DNA of 64,000 nucleotides from Candidatus Pacearchaeota archaeon (GTDB lineage: Archaea; Nanoarchaeota; Nanoarchaeia; Pacearchaeales; GW2011-AR1), in contig JALOBX010000002.1 of NCBI GenBank assembly GCA_023228065.1, positions 145,975 to 209,974 on the forward strand, written 5' to 3'. A program made the translations under genes and the position numbers. Under the pieces are notes generated by a model, which did not search any database, was not told where the DNA came from, and was given only the letters and a program-made list of their open reading frames with translations. This document shows positions 1 to 8,736 of the stretch, piece after piece. Every line of letters starts with the position of its first letter. Positions within the stretch are counted from its first letter, which is position 1.

Positions 1-104
1 TTTCTTTCACTTTCATTTTCATTATATGATTCCAAAGAATTTTCTAATTTTTTTATCATTGTCTGAACTTCATCATTTTCTTTTTCTAATGAATTTGTAC
101 TCAT
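1..104 (-). CDS. Partial hypothetical protein, cut by the left edge
   Basis: The first 34 codons of a gene that continues beyond the window. The ATG at 104-102 lies 14 nt after the stop codon of the neighbouring gene, in the same direction, with a GA-rich leader (GAGAAAGA). The protein begins MSTNSLEKENDEVQTMIKKL and is rich in Glu, Lys and Asn, which suggests a charged helix. No family can be named from so short a piece. The tight spacing behind the neck-like gene suggests it belongs to the same transcript. Confidence 0.5.
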   Translation of the reverse strand, partial: MSTNSLEKENDEVQTMIKKLENSLESYNENESER

Positions 105-118
105 TCTTTCTCACAAAA

Positions 119-604
119 TTAAGTTATATTAAAACCACCTTTTCTAATTCTAATACATGTCGCTTCAATAGAAATTTTATATTGAACCTGACCAAAAAAC
201 AATCTTGGTTCATTGAGTTCTACTATTTCATAATAATTTTTACCATAAACTACTACATCACCAACTCTAACATATAAATCTTGATCCTCTGTTATTCTTC
301 TTTCATGAAAATGTATTTTTATTGAAGATCTACGATCTACTCCTAAATCCGTTGTTTCTGTCTTATGACCTTCCCATTCAACCATAGCATATACATGCAC
401 AGGTGGTAAATATGTTTTATATATTGCTTCTCCATATAAAGAATGAAAATTTGTATGCTCAACACTTATCGGATAATAAAGAACATTTTGTCCAACAACT
501 CTTTCAACAACTTCATCAGAAATCTGTTTTGAAAAATCTCTCTCTTTCTCATTCGTAAATAAAGGAGGCGGAGGAGCTTCTGCCCTTTCCCATTCATTTG
601 ACAT
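119..604 (-). CDS. Possible neck / head-completion protein (gp14-like)
   Basis: A protein of 161 residues. After a proline-rich start (APPPPLF) it reads like small neck proteins of T4-like phages: a helix with VVGQNVLYYPIS, then LYGEAIYKTYLPPVHVYA and a beta-rich C-terminal half (DLYVRVGDVVVYGKNYYEIV). The gp14 comparison rests on the motif order (tyrosine-rich strand, then YGEA, then PPV) and is tentative. The start overlaps the end of the tagged HD protein gene. Its ribosome binding site lies inside the last codons of that gene (GGAGAAGGAT before ATG 604). Position after capsid and neck-type genes supports a head-tail joining role. Confidence 0.45.
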   Translation of the reverse strand: MSNEWERAEAPPPPLFTNEKERDFSKQISDEVVERVVGQNVLYYPISVEHTNFHSLYGEAIYKTYLPPVHVYAMVEWEGHKTETTDLGVDRRSSIKIHFHERRITEDQDLYVRVGDVVVYGKNYYEIVELNEPRLFFGQVQYKISIEATCIRIRKGGFNIT

Positions 605-2582
605 TCTTTATCCTTCTCCATATTTCATCAAGATCAAGCATCTTAAAACGATCTGATTCACTTTGATCTGTTGATGTTTTTGTTCTTGGAATATCATTAA
701 GATCAAGTGTTTGTGCCCTTTCTGATTCAGATTGATCGCTTACTGATTTTATTGGAATTTCTGTTAAATCTGCTTGAGTCCACCTGCCTTCTGCTTCTTT
801 TCTTTTATTTTCTGCATCCTTCTTTTTTTCCCACTGTTTATATACTTCATCATCTTCAATAAATGTTCCATCTACACCATTATCAAGCAAATATTCAATA
901 ATATCAAAATGACCATTTTCTAACGCTTCCCTTAAAGCATAAGGTTCAACAGTATGAATATCAGCTTTATCCTCTCTTTTATCAGAAAGCAGATATTTAA
1001 CAATATCAAAATGGCCCTCTGCTACCGCAAACCTTAAAGGATAATCATTCCAAACATGAATATCAGCACCATACTTAATGCATTCTTTAACTTTATTTAA
1101 AGAACCACTTTCTACAGCGTCTACCAATTCACGATCTAAATAGAAATCTTCTTTTAATAACTTTATTCTCTTCATAACCTCATTAAGATTAAATTTATTT
1201 ACTTCATCATCTGATATGTTTTTAAACTTTCCTTTTATTGCTTTAATTTTTACATCTTTTGATATATTTTTTTTATTTAAATTTTTAATAAAATCTTCCA
1301 AAGAAATTTCTTTATCTAATTTTCTTTTATTTTCTTGTTCCTCTTTCTTTTTTTCTATTTCTTTCCTTTTTTCTTCAACCTTTTTAAACAATTGAGAAAT
1401 TTCTTCTATTTGTTCTGGATTATTCTTCTCTATGTCTGCCTTTGCCATATTTATTAAATACTTTATATTCTTATATAATTTATCATTTTTTGCAAGAAAT
1501 TCATAATTTCCAGTATCAATCGCATTAAAAACATCCATATGATGCTCAATTAAAAACAATAATAATTCCTTATCTTTATAAACAATCTCATCAAGAATTT
1601 TATTGGCAATTTCTATTCCAGACTTCGCATGTCCATGAAAAGAAATTTTTCCATCTTTTTCTTCTCTTGTCGATAACTTACCCACATCATGCAAAATTGC
1701 TAATAATTTATATAACTCTTTTTCTTCTACTGATGTGAATTCAATTAATTTATTCATAGAATTTAACACATTTTCTGTATGCTGTGCTGTAGTTTCTCCT
1801 TTATGAAATTTTGTGTCTTCTATTGAAGATTCCATCCCTTTCCAAATATTTCCAAATATTTTTGATTTTTTTATAATTTCTTTTATCTCTTGATTTAAAT
1901 CTTTATCTTCTTTTAATAGCTTTATTCTCTTCATAACTTCATCAAGATCAAGCATCTTAAAACGATCTGATTCACCTTGATCTGATACTTTTTCTGATCT
2001 TGGAATATCATTAAGTTCAAGTGTTTTCGCTCTCTCTATTTCAGATTGATCATCGATTACTGGATCTACTGGTTTGTCCTCTAAATCCACTCTTTTCCAG
2101 TCTTTTTCTAATATTTCTTGTCTATCAGACCTTAATTGCTTTATCATCACATCAAGTCTTTCATCATGATACGATGGATTTTCTTCTTTAATATCTTCAA
2201 GTCGTTTGATAAATATTGAATAATCTTGTGATGTTATATTATCAGTTTTTTTCAAAAATTTTATAATAAATGTTAAATTGTTAAGACCATAATTTCCATT
2301 ATCAAATCCTTGTATTGCCATTGCAATCATCGTTGAAGCATCATACTTACTCTTAAAAAGTTTATGAATAAATTCCAAATTTCCTTTAAAAATAGCAATA
2401 TAAAAAGAATACTCTTTAAATTTTTCTATTTCTTTTTCTGTTATGACCCCAGTTTCTAATGAATATTTTAAAAAATGATAAAAATGAGACATGTTTACAT
2501 TTATTCTTACATAATATCTAATGTCATCTTTTGCCTTTTTATTCAAATCTACATTCATTAATTTTTCTATATAATTATTCAT
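594..2582 (-). CDS. Tagged modular protein: HD hydrolase domain, ankyrin repeats, repeated peptide tags
   Basis: A 662-residue mosaic. Residues 1-150 are helical and ankyrin-like. Residues 178-220 carry tags (DQSEIERAKTLELNDIPR, then SDRFKMLDLDEVMKRIK). Residues about 265-385 form an HD-type metal phosphohydrolase domain: QHTENV, then LHDVGK near 297, HGHAKSG near 317, EHHMD near 345 and KADI near 380. This order resembles the HD domain of CCA-adding and related enzymes. A highly charged linker follows, then another tag near 463 and two or three ankyrin units (480-575). The C-terminus has three tag copies, ending DLDEIWRRIKNVK. The HD metal ligands look intact; the substrate is unknown. It sits between two neck-type genes. 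Its C-terminal modules are nearly the same in DNA as those at 13841-14110. Confidence 0.75.
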   Translation of the reverse strand: MNNYIEKLMNVDLNKKAKDDIRYYVRINVNMSHFYHFLKYSLETGVITEKEIEKFKEYSFYIAIFKGNLEFIHKLFKSKYDASTMIAMAIQGFDNGNYGLNNLTFIIKFLKKTDNITSQDYSIFIKRLEDIKEENPSYHDERLDVMIKQLRSDRQEILEKDWKRVDLEDKPVDPVIDDQSEIERAKTLELNDIPRSEKVSDQGESDRFKMLDLDEVMKRIKLLKEDKDLNQEIKEIIKKSKIFGNIWKGMESSIEDTKFHKGETTAQHTENVLNSMNKLIEFTSVEEKELYKLLAILHDVGKLSTREEKDGKISFHGHAKSGIEIANKILDEIVYKDKELLLFLIEHHMDVFNAIDTGNYEFLAKNDKLYKNIKYLINMAKADIEKNNPEQIEEISQLFKKVEEKRKEIEKKKEEQENKRKLDKEISLEDFIKNLNKKNISKDVKIKAIKGKFKNISDDEVNKFNLNEVMKRIKLLKEDFYLDRELVDAVESGSLNKVKECIKYGADIHVWNDYPLRFAVAEGHFDIVKYLLSDKREDKADIHTVEPYALREALENGHFDIIEYLLDNGVDGTFIEDDEVYKQWEKKKDAENKRKEAEGRWTQADLTEIPIKSVSDQSESERAQTLDLNDIPRTKTSTDQSESDRFKMLDLDEIWRRIKNVK
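626..758 (-). repeat. Tag-coding DNA repeat, copy A
   Basis: The C-terminal copy in the HD protein gene, encoding DQSESERAQTLDLNDIPR and DQSESDRFKMLDLDE. It shares a 36-bp exact block with copies B and C, then differs at scattered positions. Confidence 0.85.
1940..2063 (-). repeat. Tag-coding DNA repeat, copy B
   Basis: An internal copy in the HD protein gene, encoding the DQSEIER and DQGESDR tag units. It is closer to copy C (13841-13973), which lies in another gene 12 kb away, than to copy A in its own gene. This indicates exchange between loci. Confidence 0.85.
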
Positions 2583-2586
2583 ACAA

Positions 2587-3867
2587 TTATCCTATATAAA
2601 TTTTTCTTGGAACACCAGATTTTATCTTTTGAACATTCTCGATCATTCCTGCTTCTCTTTCAAGAAGTTTATCGTATGTCATTTCTTTTAAATCTTCTTT
2701 AAAATTATCTTTTAATTCTTTCATCTCTGCTTGTGCTTCAGTTATTAAAGCAGCACCATCAAGAGTAGCATTATCCCCTGGAATTGGAATTGGAGAATAT
2801 TTCCTTCTTATATACCCTAGCATTTCTTTACATATTGCTAATGCATACTTTCTTATCCATCTTTTACCTATTGAATTTATCGCACTATAAGGTATATTTG
2901 TAAAAGGTAAAGTACCAAGATTATTTGCTCCACTTAATCCAGTATCATTATCTGAATCTTCTTCTGTCCAAGGATTTTTTAATATTTTAAATTCAAACCA
3001 CATCTTTTGAACATAAGAATCTCTTGGAGGTGGAAATATTCTTAATTTATTATTTCTTATCGTATATGAAAAATTAGATAATCTTGTGCTTATCGCATCT
3101 TTATACATAATTGATTGTAATTTATTCTGCCAAACAGGTACTACCTCATAAACTGTAGAATCTGCATATTGACCATAATTTGATAGATTACCTACAACAT
3201 TAACTCCACCATGATATCCATAAAAATTCCAAAAAGCAGCTTTCGTTTTATAATAAACTTTCGTAATAACAATTTTCTTTATTGATCCACTAGCACCTAC
3301 TAAACCAGCATAATCTACTCCACCTTCAGCAGAAGATTCTTCAACTATTGATTGAAGATCATAATCTTGTTTTTCATCTTCTATATTAAAAGAAGCAGAA
3401 TAAAAAGTTACATCTCCACCTATTCTTGCTTCTGACGCAAGAGTATTTCCTATCTTTCTAGCTGCCATAAATTGAATCTTAGGATACTTTAATTCAATGT
3501 TTGATCCAGATAAAGCATCCCCAACAAGCACTTGTCCATTGCCATCAAAAGATGCAGTTTGAAATCCTAATAAACTTCCAATTGTATTATATCCTTGATG
3601 AATATTCATTAAATATGAATATTCTAAACATGCTTCCTCATATGATGCATATACTTGATATTCTGTTATTTCAACATTTAATACATCACCCCCAAGTCTA
3701 TGATATACATAATTGACTTGTTCTACAGCAGCATTTTTAAAATCTGAAGAATCATACACACCAAATGGTAATGGATTTGTTGTTATATCTACATTTGAAA
3801 CTGTTCCTGTTATTGGAAGTGCTATTGCAACTGTTGTACTGACTGGACTTAACACAGGATAAGCCAT
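2587..3867 (-). CDS. Virion structural protein, probably neck / head-completion
   Basis: A protein of 426 residues from the ATG at 3867, which has GGAGAAAATA directly before it. An in-frame TTG at 3879 lies in that ribosome binding site and is unlikely to be used. The N-terminal half is beta-rich with many Ser, Gly and Thr. The C-terminal third is helical and begins GKRWIRKYALAICKEMLGYI. It then has SPIPIPGDNATLDG and a long charged helix, ending in GVPRKIYIG. I know this C-terminal layout from structural proteins of large myoviruses but cannot give a T4 equivalent with confidence. It follows the capsid gene and endonuclease in gene order, which fits a connector or neck role. Confidence 0.5.
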   Translation of the reverse strand: MAYPVLSPVSTTVAIALPITGTVSNVDITTNPLPFGVYDSSDFKNAAVEQVNYVYHRLGGDVLNVEITEYQVYASYEEACLEYSYLMNIHQGYNTIGSLLGFQTASFDGNGQVLVGDALSGSNIELKYPKIQFMAARKIGNTLASEARIGGDVTFYSASFNIEDEKQDYDLQSIVEESSAEGGVDYAGLVGASGSIKKIVITKVYYKTKAAFWNFYGYHGGVNVVGNLSNYGQYADSTVYEVVPVWQNKLQSIMYKDAISTRLSNFSYTIRNNKLRIFPPPRDSYVQKMWFEFKILKNPWTEEDSDNDTGLSGANNLGTLPFTNIPYSAINSIGKRWIRKYALAICKEMLGYIRRKYSPIPIPGDNATLDGAALITEAQAEMKELKDNFKEDLKEMTYDKLLEREAGMIENVQKIKSGVPRKIYIG

Positions 3868-3925
3868 TATTTTCTCCAACGATAGACTAACCTGTAATAA
3901 GTAGTTTGTTTAAATTATAAACTTA

Positions 3926-5389
3926 TTAATGAAGAAAATCCATTATATATATATTTGATCCACATCCATATATTTTTTGAACATTTGCTTCTTCTGCTAT
4001 TTGTTTTTCAGTTTTTCCTAAAATTGACCTAAAAATAAATCGATTAAAACGATCCTTTCCATCTGTATAACCATATGATGGATTCGTATATCCAAACAAT
4101 GTAAATCCACTTTTTAAATAAACCTTTCCATCTCCATAATTCAAATCTGCATAACTTAAAATTCCACTATACCCATTGTTCTTAGACCACAAAATTACTG
4201 CTTTTAAAAGTCTAGAAAAACCTCCTCTCACAACTACATTTAATTTATTAGCAAAACGACATATCTCTATCTTCCCTTTATATTTTGTATGAAAAGGTCC
4301 CCTCAATGATAAACAAGAAACTAGTTCGTCTTTATATACCAAACCAAATGCCATTTTAGAAACAGAATAACCAGAAATATGATTATTTTCAAAAAAGTTT
4401 TTATATTGATTATTTCTAAATAATTCAACAACTTTACATTTTCTTGCATCAATCTTTGTTTCTACTTTTCCAAGTTTATATTTAATCATTGATTTAATAA
4501 TTTTTTGCTTATTTCTCCATTCATCTGAATAAATTTGGAATAAAGATATACCTTTTTCCAAACATCCTAAATATTTATCTTGATGATATCTTTTAGATTT
4601 AGTTACTTCGTTATGCCAAAATAAACCATTATATTCTATAGCAATCTTTTTTTCTGGAATGTATATGTCTAATTCTTTTGGTCTTAAAATAGTTCTGTCT
4701 CCTCTTATTATATTATATTCTTCTGCTACTGAAGAAATAAATTCATATAATTCATATTCTTCTTTTGATTTCCCAGAAAAACAATATTTGCATGAAGAAC
4801 CTTTATGTAAAGTCATTAAATTATTTTCTTGTTCTTTTCCACATAACAAACATTTAACTTTAACTGTTTGAAGTCTTGAAAAATATTCATCAAATGGAGT
4901 TAAAAGTTCTAGTTTGTTTTCTTCAATAAATTTTTGTTTATATTCATTGAATTTTTCTTCAGTTAAAGCACTTGCATTTTTTTTGCCAGATATTGATATT
5001 GAATATTTTAAAATTGATTCATTCGTTTCTTTCGTTAATCCCTTTTTCCATCCTGCATCAATTGTTTTACTTTCTATACCATCAAAACCATATTGTTTTG
5101 ACCAACTTTTTCTTCCTTCTCCAGCATGATCAAAACAAAACCTTTTAAATCCATATTTTCCTTTCACATAACTTGTCTTCTGTCCACAAATAGGACAAAC
5201 AGGACGATTTGCTTTAAAAAAATACATTTCTACATATTTTTCCATTGAAAAATTATGAAACGCTCCAACATGTCCTGCTAATCCTGCTTTACTTTTAAAT
5301 AATTTTTTGCAAATTTGACATTCAACTTTTTCTTTTTCTGTAACTTCTGCACATATATCAAAATGACCTTTGTTCCTATCCCCACTCAT
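3926..5389 (-). CDS. Free-standing homing endonuclease, Vsr/EDxHD-like (I-Bth0305I type)
   Basis: A protein of 487 residues. The start is placed at ATG 5389 (MSGDRNKG) because AAGGAG lies just upstream; an in-frame ATG at 5419 would put this site inside the gene. An N-terminal C2H2 finger (CQICKKLFKSKAGLAGHV) is followed by two further CxxC pairs (CPICG, CLLCG) of DNA-binding type. The nuclease core reads ELDIYIPEKKIAIEYNGLFW, then HQDKYLGCLEKG and LFQIYSDEW. This is the fold of Vsr-related phage homing endonucleases. It sits alone just after the capsid gene terminator, a common kind of site for such selfish genes. It probably cleaves DNA of related phages lacking it. It is not expected to have a virion role. 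Confidence 0.8.
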   Translation of the reverse strand: MSGDRNKGHFDICAEVTEKEKVECQICKKLFKSKAGLAGHVGAFHNFSMEKYVEMYFFKANRPVCPICGQKTSYVKGKYGFKRFCFDHAGEGRKSWSKQYGFDGIESKTIDAGWKKGLTKETNESILKYSISISGKKNASALTEEKFNEYKQKFIEENKLELLTPFDEYFSRLQTVKVKCLLCGKEQENNLMTLHKGSSCKYCFSGKSKEEYELYEFISSVAEEYNIIRGDRTILRPKELDIYIPEKKIAIEYNGLFWHNEVTKSKRYHQDKYLGCLEKGISLFQIYSDEWRNKQKIIKSMIKYKLGKVETKIDARKCKVVELFRNNQYKNFFENNHISGYSVSKMAFGLVYKDELVSCLSLRGPFHTKYKGKIEICRFANKLNVVVRGGFSRLLKAVILWSKNNGYSGILSYADLNYGDGKVYLKSGFTLFGYTNPSYGYTDGKDRFNRFIFRSILGKTEKQIAEEANVQKIYGCGSNIYIMDFLH

Positions 5390-5513
5390 ATCTTTTCTCC
5401 TTCTTCTATTTAAATCCATAATATCATATTTAAATAGTTTTGTTAAGGGGATTATGACTTGCTATTTATTTTTGAAAAACAACAAAGGGGTAATGACTAT
5501 ATTTTATTGAAAT

Positions 5514-5550
5514 TAAAAAAATGCCCTTCAAAAGATATTGAAGGGCATTT
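5514..5550 (-). terminator. Rho-independent terminator after the major capsid gene
   Basis: A perfect 13-bp inverted repeat: AAATGCCCTTCAA (5519-5531), loop AAGATA, then TTGAAGGGCATTT (5538-5550). It is followed on the minus strand by a run of seven T (A at 5515-5521 on the plus strand). It starts 26 nt after the capsid gene stop codon at 5576. No T run follows on the plus-strand side, so it acts on minus-strand transcripts. It is the only clear hairpin terminator I found in the window. Confidence 0.9.
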
Positions 5551-5575
5551 GTGTTAGAAATTACTTAATGATTAC

Positions 5576-7360
5576 TTAACCTTGGAGATCTCTGATAATG
5601 ACAAGACCATACATATCAGGACGTACCATCTTTTTCCCGTATCTCGTCATGACTCCTTTTCTTGGTGTGAAATTCTCAGGATCGAAGATCACAGGAGTTG
5701 TTTGGAGAGGCACGTATGGTGAATAAACGTATCCACTTTCAAGGAACGAAGATCCTTTTCTACCAACAAGGATTACGTTTCTATAGAAATATGGTGATAC
5801 ATAAATATCCCATTTATTGCTAATACTACCCACCTTGATGCTTCCTGCTGATCCTTTCTCATCATCAGGTGCCGTAACGTTTGTAGAGAATCCACGAACC
5901 ATCTCAAGAATTGCAGATGTTTCAGGACCACAGACGAGGAAGTTTGCACCACCCCGAAGTGTCTTTCTATGAATTTCTGCCGATACGTCATTGATAGTTT
6001 CAAGCAATGTTTGATACCATTCAGACACGTTACCAGTGAAATCAGGAGGAGCTGTAGCACTTGTGATATCTGCACCAGTCTCTCTATTAACAAAGAGTCC
6101 AGGGCGTCTTGACCAATAATATGTCCGTGCTGTAGCACCCTTTACTAAGTCTTGAAGAATTTCACCATCGATTTCCATACCAATGTGCTCAGAAAGAACC
6201 GAAGTTAATTCTGTTTCAGCATCAGTTGAGTGATATGCTTGAAGATCTTGACCTGCTTCAGGTGTCCATACCGCCTTAAGTTTTCTTGTTTGTGCGACAA
6301 TAGGAATACTATCAACCTTAATGTTGATTTCAGGAATTGAATCCTCGTTTTCTAATTGCCAAACAGAACCTCCCACAACTGCTCCAATACCACTGCTTAC
6401 TTCAGAAATATTATCATTGATAGAGAATGACATTTCCATATCAGATGTAGCAGAAGCAGAAGACCACTTGTTTGTATCTGCATCAAAACTTGCATCCACA
6501 TTTGCAGTAGCAACTAAAAATACAAATCTAACATAAAGAGGATATGCTGAATAATCAGGTGCTCCTGCTGAGTCACAAAGACATGTTAATCTTCGTACAA
6601 GTTGTCCCATTGAAGAACTTAATGCTGTTCCACCCGTAGGAAGCAAGTTAATAGAAGAATAATCCTTTACATTGAATTGATCCCAATCTGCTGTTCCATC
6701 TGTATGAGTTTCAAATGTAGAGGTTAATGCTACAGCAACAAGAGCAGAATAACTTGCTTTTCCAATAAGATCTTCATCCCATTGAATCAACTTTCCCTGA
6801 GCGTCTGTGACTGTTCCATCAAGATCAATCGCATCAGCAACAAGAACAATAGACTCAGAAGGAACATTATTATAACCGATTGCATGAGAATAACTGTTAT
6901 TAAGATTATAGAGCCCTTTTTCTGCATAAGGATCTGTAATCGAAACACCATTGGCAATTTCAGAAGCAACTGAATCAGTACCATAAATTGAACCACCAGT
7001 GCTAAGCGGTCCTCTTGTTGAATTATATCTGAAATCCAAGAAGAATATCAGTCCTGATGGTAAACTCATTGGTTGAACAGAAACTACATCATTTGCTAAA
7101 AGTCCAGCAAATACTCTTCGAACAAGAGGAAATGCAACAGACGCAAATCCTTGAACATCCCCACCTTCCATTGTTGTTGCTTCTCTAAGTAAAGAAGCTG
7201 CTTGATTCTCTAAAAGTCTAACCACTGTATGCTTTCTATACTCATCATGATCAAGACCTTCAAGAAGTCCTGTTTTTGACCACTTTTTAACCAAACGATT
7301 CGTTTCAAGAATCATGTCCGGTCTAACGATGTCTTCCGTTAATTTCTTTAAGATACCCAT
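5576..7360 (-). CDS. Major capsid protein (T4 gp23-like)
   Basis: A protein of 594 residues, slightly longer than T4 gp23. Family signs are VVSVQPMSLPSGLIFFLDFR near residue 94, where T4 has VQPMxxPxGLIF, the central EIDGEILQDLVKG region, and a C-terminal domain with GRKGSSFLESGYVYSPYVPL. The first 60 residues are helical and may be removed by the prohead protease. LLRE followed by ATTMEGG at residue 60/61 fits the [LI]-x-E cleavage rule known for T4 and a delta-domain of similar size. A strong GGAGGA site lies before ATG 7360. Base composition is less AT-rich than its neighbours, as expected for a very highly expressed gene. It is followed by a strong terminator. Confidence 0.95.
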   Translation of the reverse strand: MGILKKLTEDIVRPDMILETNRLVKKWSKTGLLEGLDHDEYRKHTVVRLLENQAASLLREATTMEGGDVQGFASVAFPLVRRVFAGLLANDVVSVQPMSLPSGLIFFLDFRYNSTRGPLSTGGSIYGTDSVASEIANGVSITDPYAEKGLYNLNNSYSHAIGYNNVPSESIVLVADAIDLDGTVTDAQGKLIQWDEDLIGKASYSALVAVALTSTFETHTDGTADWDQFNVKDYSSINLLPTGGTALSSSMGQLVRRLTCLCDSAGAPDYSAYPLYVRFVFLVATANVDASFDADTNKWSSASATSDMEMSFSINDNISEVSSGIGAVVGGSVWQLENEDSIPEINIKVDSIPIVAQTRKLKAVWTPEAGQDLQAYHSTDAETELTSVLSEHIGMEIDGEILQDLVKGATARTYYWSRRPGLFVNRETGADITSATAPPDFTGNVSEWYQTLLETINDVSAEIHRKTLRGGANFLVCGPETSAILEMVRGFSTNVTAPDDEKGSAGSIKVGSISNKWDIYVSPYFYRNVILVGRKGSSFLESGYVYSPYVPLQTTPVIFDPENFTPRKGVMTRYGKKMVRPDMYGLVIIRDLQG

Positions 7361-7375
7361 TTAAAAAATCCTCCA

Positions 7376-8689
7376 TTAATTTTTCTTACTTTTTATTCCT
7401 GCCATTTTTTGCATCTTTTCTTTTAAAAGTTGTTCTTCTTTCGTTTCACCCGAAGAAGGTTTTCTATTTTTAAGAGCAAATGCAACCTCATTTAAGCGTA
7501 TTTTGTTTTCTTGTGGTTCTTCAACTGAATGATTTTCAACAATAATCTTTTTCGTTGAATTCATAAACTTTTCAAAAACACCCTTCGCTTCATTAAGGGT
7601 TTTGGTTTTATTAACAGCATCAACAAGTTCTCTCTTTTGTCGCTCATTCAAAGAGTCACTGCTTAAAACCCTATTTTCTATCATTGTCTGCGTAGTTGTC
7701 AAATTCGTTTTCTTTAATTCCTTTCCGAAAACGATAAGAGCTTCTCTTAACACGTTATTTTGCTCTTCTAAATTAGATAGTCTGTCTCTAATCAAAAAGA
7801 TATTTCTTTTTAATACTTTATTAACTTTTTTATATGATTCTTCAAGATCTTCTTCTTTTTTAGGTTTTTCTTTTCTTGAATCTTCTGCTTTTGGAGCTTG
7901 ATTTAAAATATTTGAATTCTCTTCATCTTCTAAATCATTTGTTGCTATTTTGGAAGATTCTTGTGTATTTGAATTAGCACTATAATCACCAATTATTCCT
8001 TCTGGTACTGCTTCAAAATCAATTATATCTTCTTCTTTTTCTTCATCTGCATCTAATTCTTCCTCTTCTTCAAGAAATTCTAATGTTCCTTCTTGGAGAT
8101 AAGATACATTTCCATCTTGTTCTTCTGGTTTAGATCTTTCTGCTCCTAATTGAGCATCGGTTTCTTCTTTTTCATAATCTAAACTAATATCAGGACTTTC
8201 CCCATCACCATCCTCTATATTTAATTCATCTGTTATTTCTTCTGTTTTTCCTCCATCTTCTTCTTTTGCTATTTGAGATAATTGATCCAAATCAATTGTC
8301 ATCATTTCATCTTCACCTGGAGAATCCTTACCACCTATATTTTCTCCATCTGCAAAAGATTTACCTATTTCTTTATCAGAAAAAGGTTCATTTTGAACTG
8401 GTGCTTTTGAACCTTCTGCTCCACCTTCACCAGACATTGTTTCAAGATCTGGAGATCCTTCTCCTCCTAATTCATCTACATCTCCTGTAGATCCTTCGTT
8501 TCCACCTAAAAGAAGATCCTTATCTTCTTCTTTTCCCTCTTCAGCTTCAAAAAGTTTTTTATTAATTATTCTTTTGAATTCTTTTGAATATTTTTCAATT
8601 AATTCTGATTGAGCACTTTTTTTCGCAACATCTTTAAGTGCTTCAGCATCAATGATTGCTCGCTCTAACATTTTTGATTTATCACTCAT
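7376..8689 (-). CDS. Prohead core scaffold-like protein (gp22-like position)
   Basis: A protein of 437 residues from ATG 8689 (MSDKSKMLERA), chosen because GGAG lies 6 nt upstream; the in-frame GTG at 8701 overlaps that site. The middle (about 60-270) is extremely acidic and low in complexity, with runs of Glu, Asp and Gly. The C-terminal part is a coiled coil (NLEEQNNVLREALIVFGKEL) with a basic tail (KMAGIKSKKN). Acidic middle, coiled coil and location directly before the capsid gene match T4 gp22-type scaffolds, which are degraded by the prohead protease. I infer function from layout, not from a clear motif. A TATAAATA box lies 52 nt upstream. Confidence 0.7.
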   Translation of the reverse strand: MSDKSKMLERAIIDAEALKDVAKKSAQSELIEKYSKEFKRIINKKLFEAEEGKEEDKDLLLGGNEGSTGDVDELGGEGSPDLETMSGEGGAEGSKAPVQNEPFSDKEIGKSFADGENIGGKDSPGEDEMMTIDLDQLSQIAKEEDGGKTEEITDELNIEDGDGESPDISLDYEKEETDAQLGAERSKPEEQDGNVSYLQEGTLEFLEEEEELDADEEKEEDIIDFEAVPEGIIGDYSANSNTQESSKIATNDLEDEENSNILNQAPKAEDSRKEKPKKEEDLEESYKKVNKVLKRNIFLIRDRLSNLEEQNNVLREALIVFGKELKKTNLTTTQTMIENRVLSSDSLNERQKRELVDAVNKTKTLNEAKGVFEKFMNSTKKIIVENHSVEEPQENKIRLNEVAFALKNRKPSSGETKEEQLLKEKMQKMAGIKSKKN

Positions 8690-8736
8690 TTTTAACTCCA
8701 CTAAATCTAATAATATATAGTTATTTCTGTTTTCAA

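Noticed and set aside
26..277. Plus-strand reading frame at the left edge, and many similar frames of 60-140 codons on the plus strand
   Set aside because: They lie opposite convincing minus-strand genes, are rich in Leu/Phe/Ser/Ile from AT-rich complement, and lack ribosome binding sites and family motifs.
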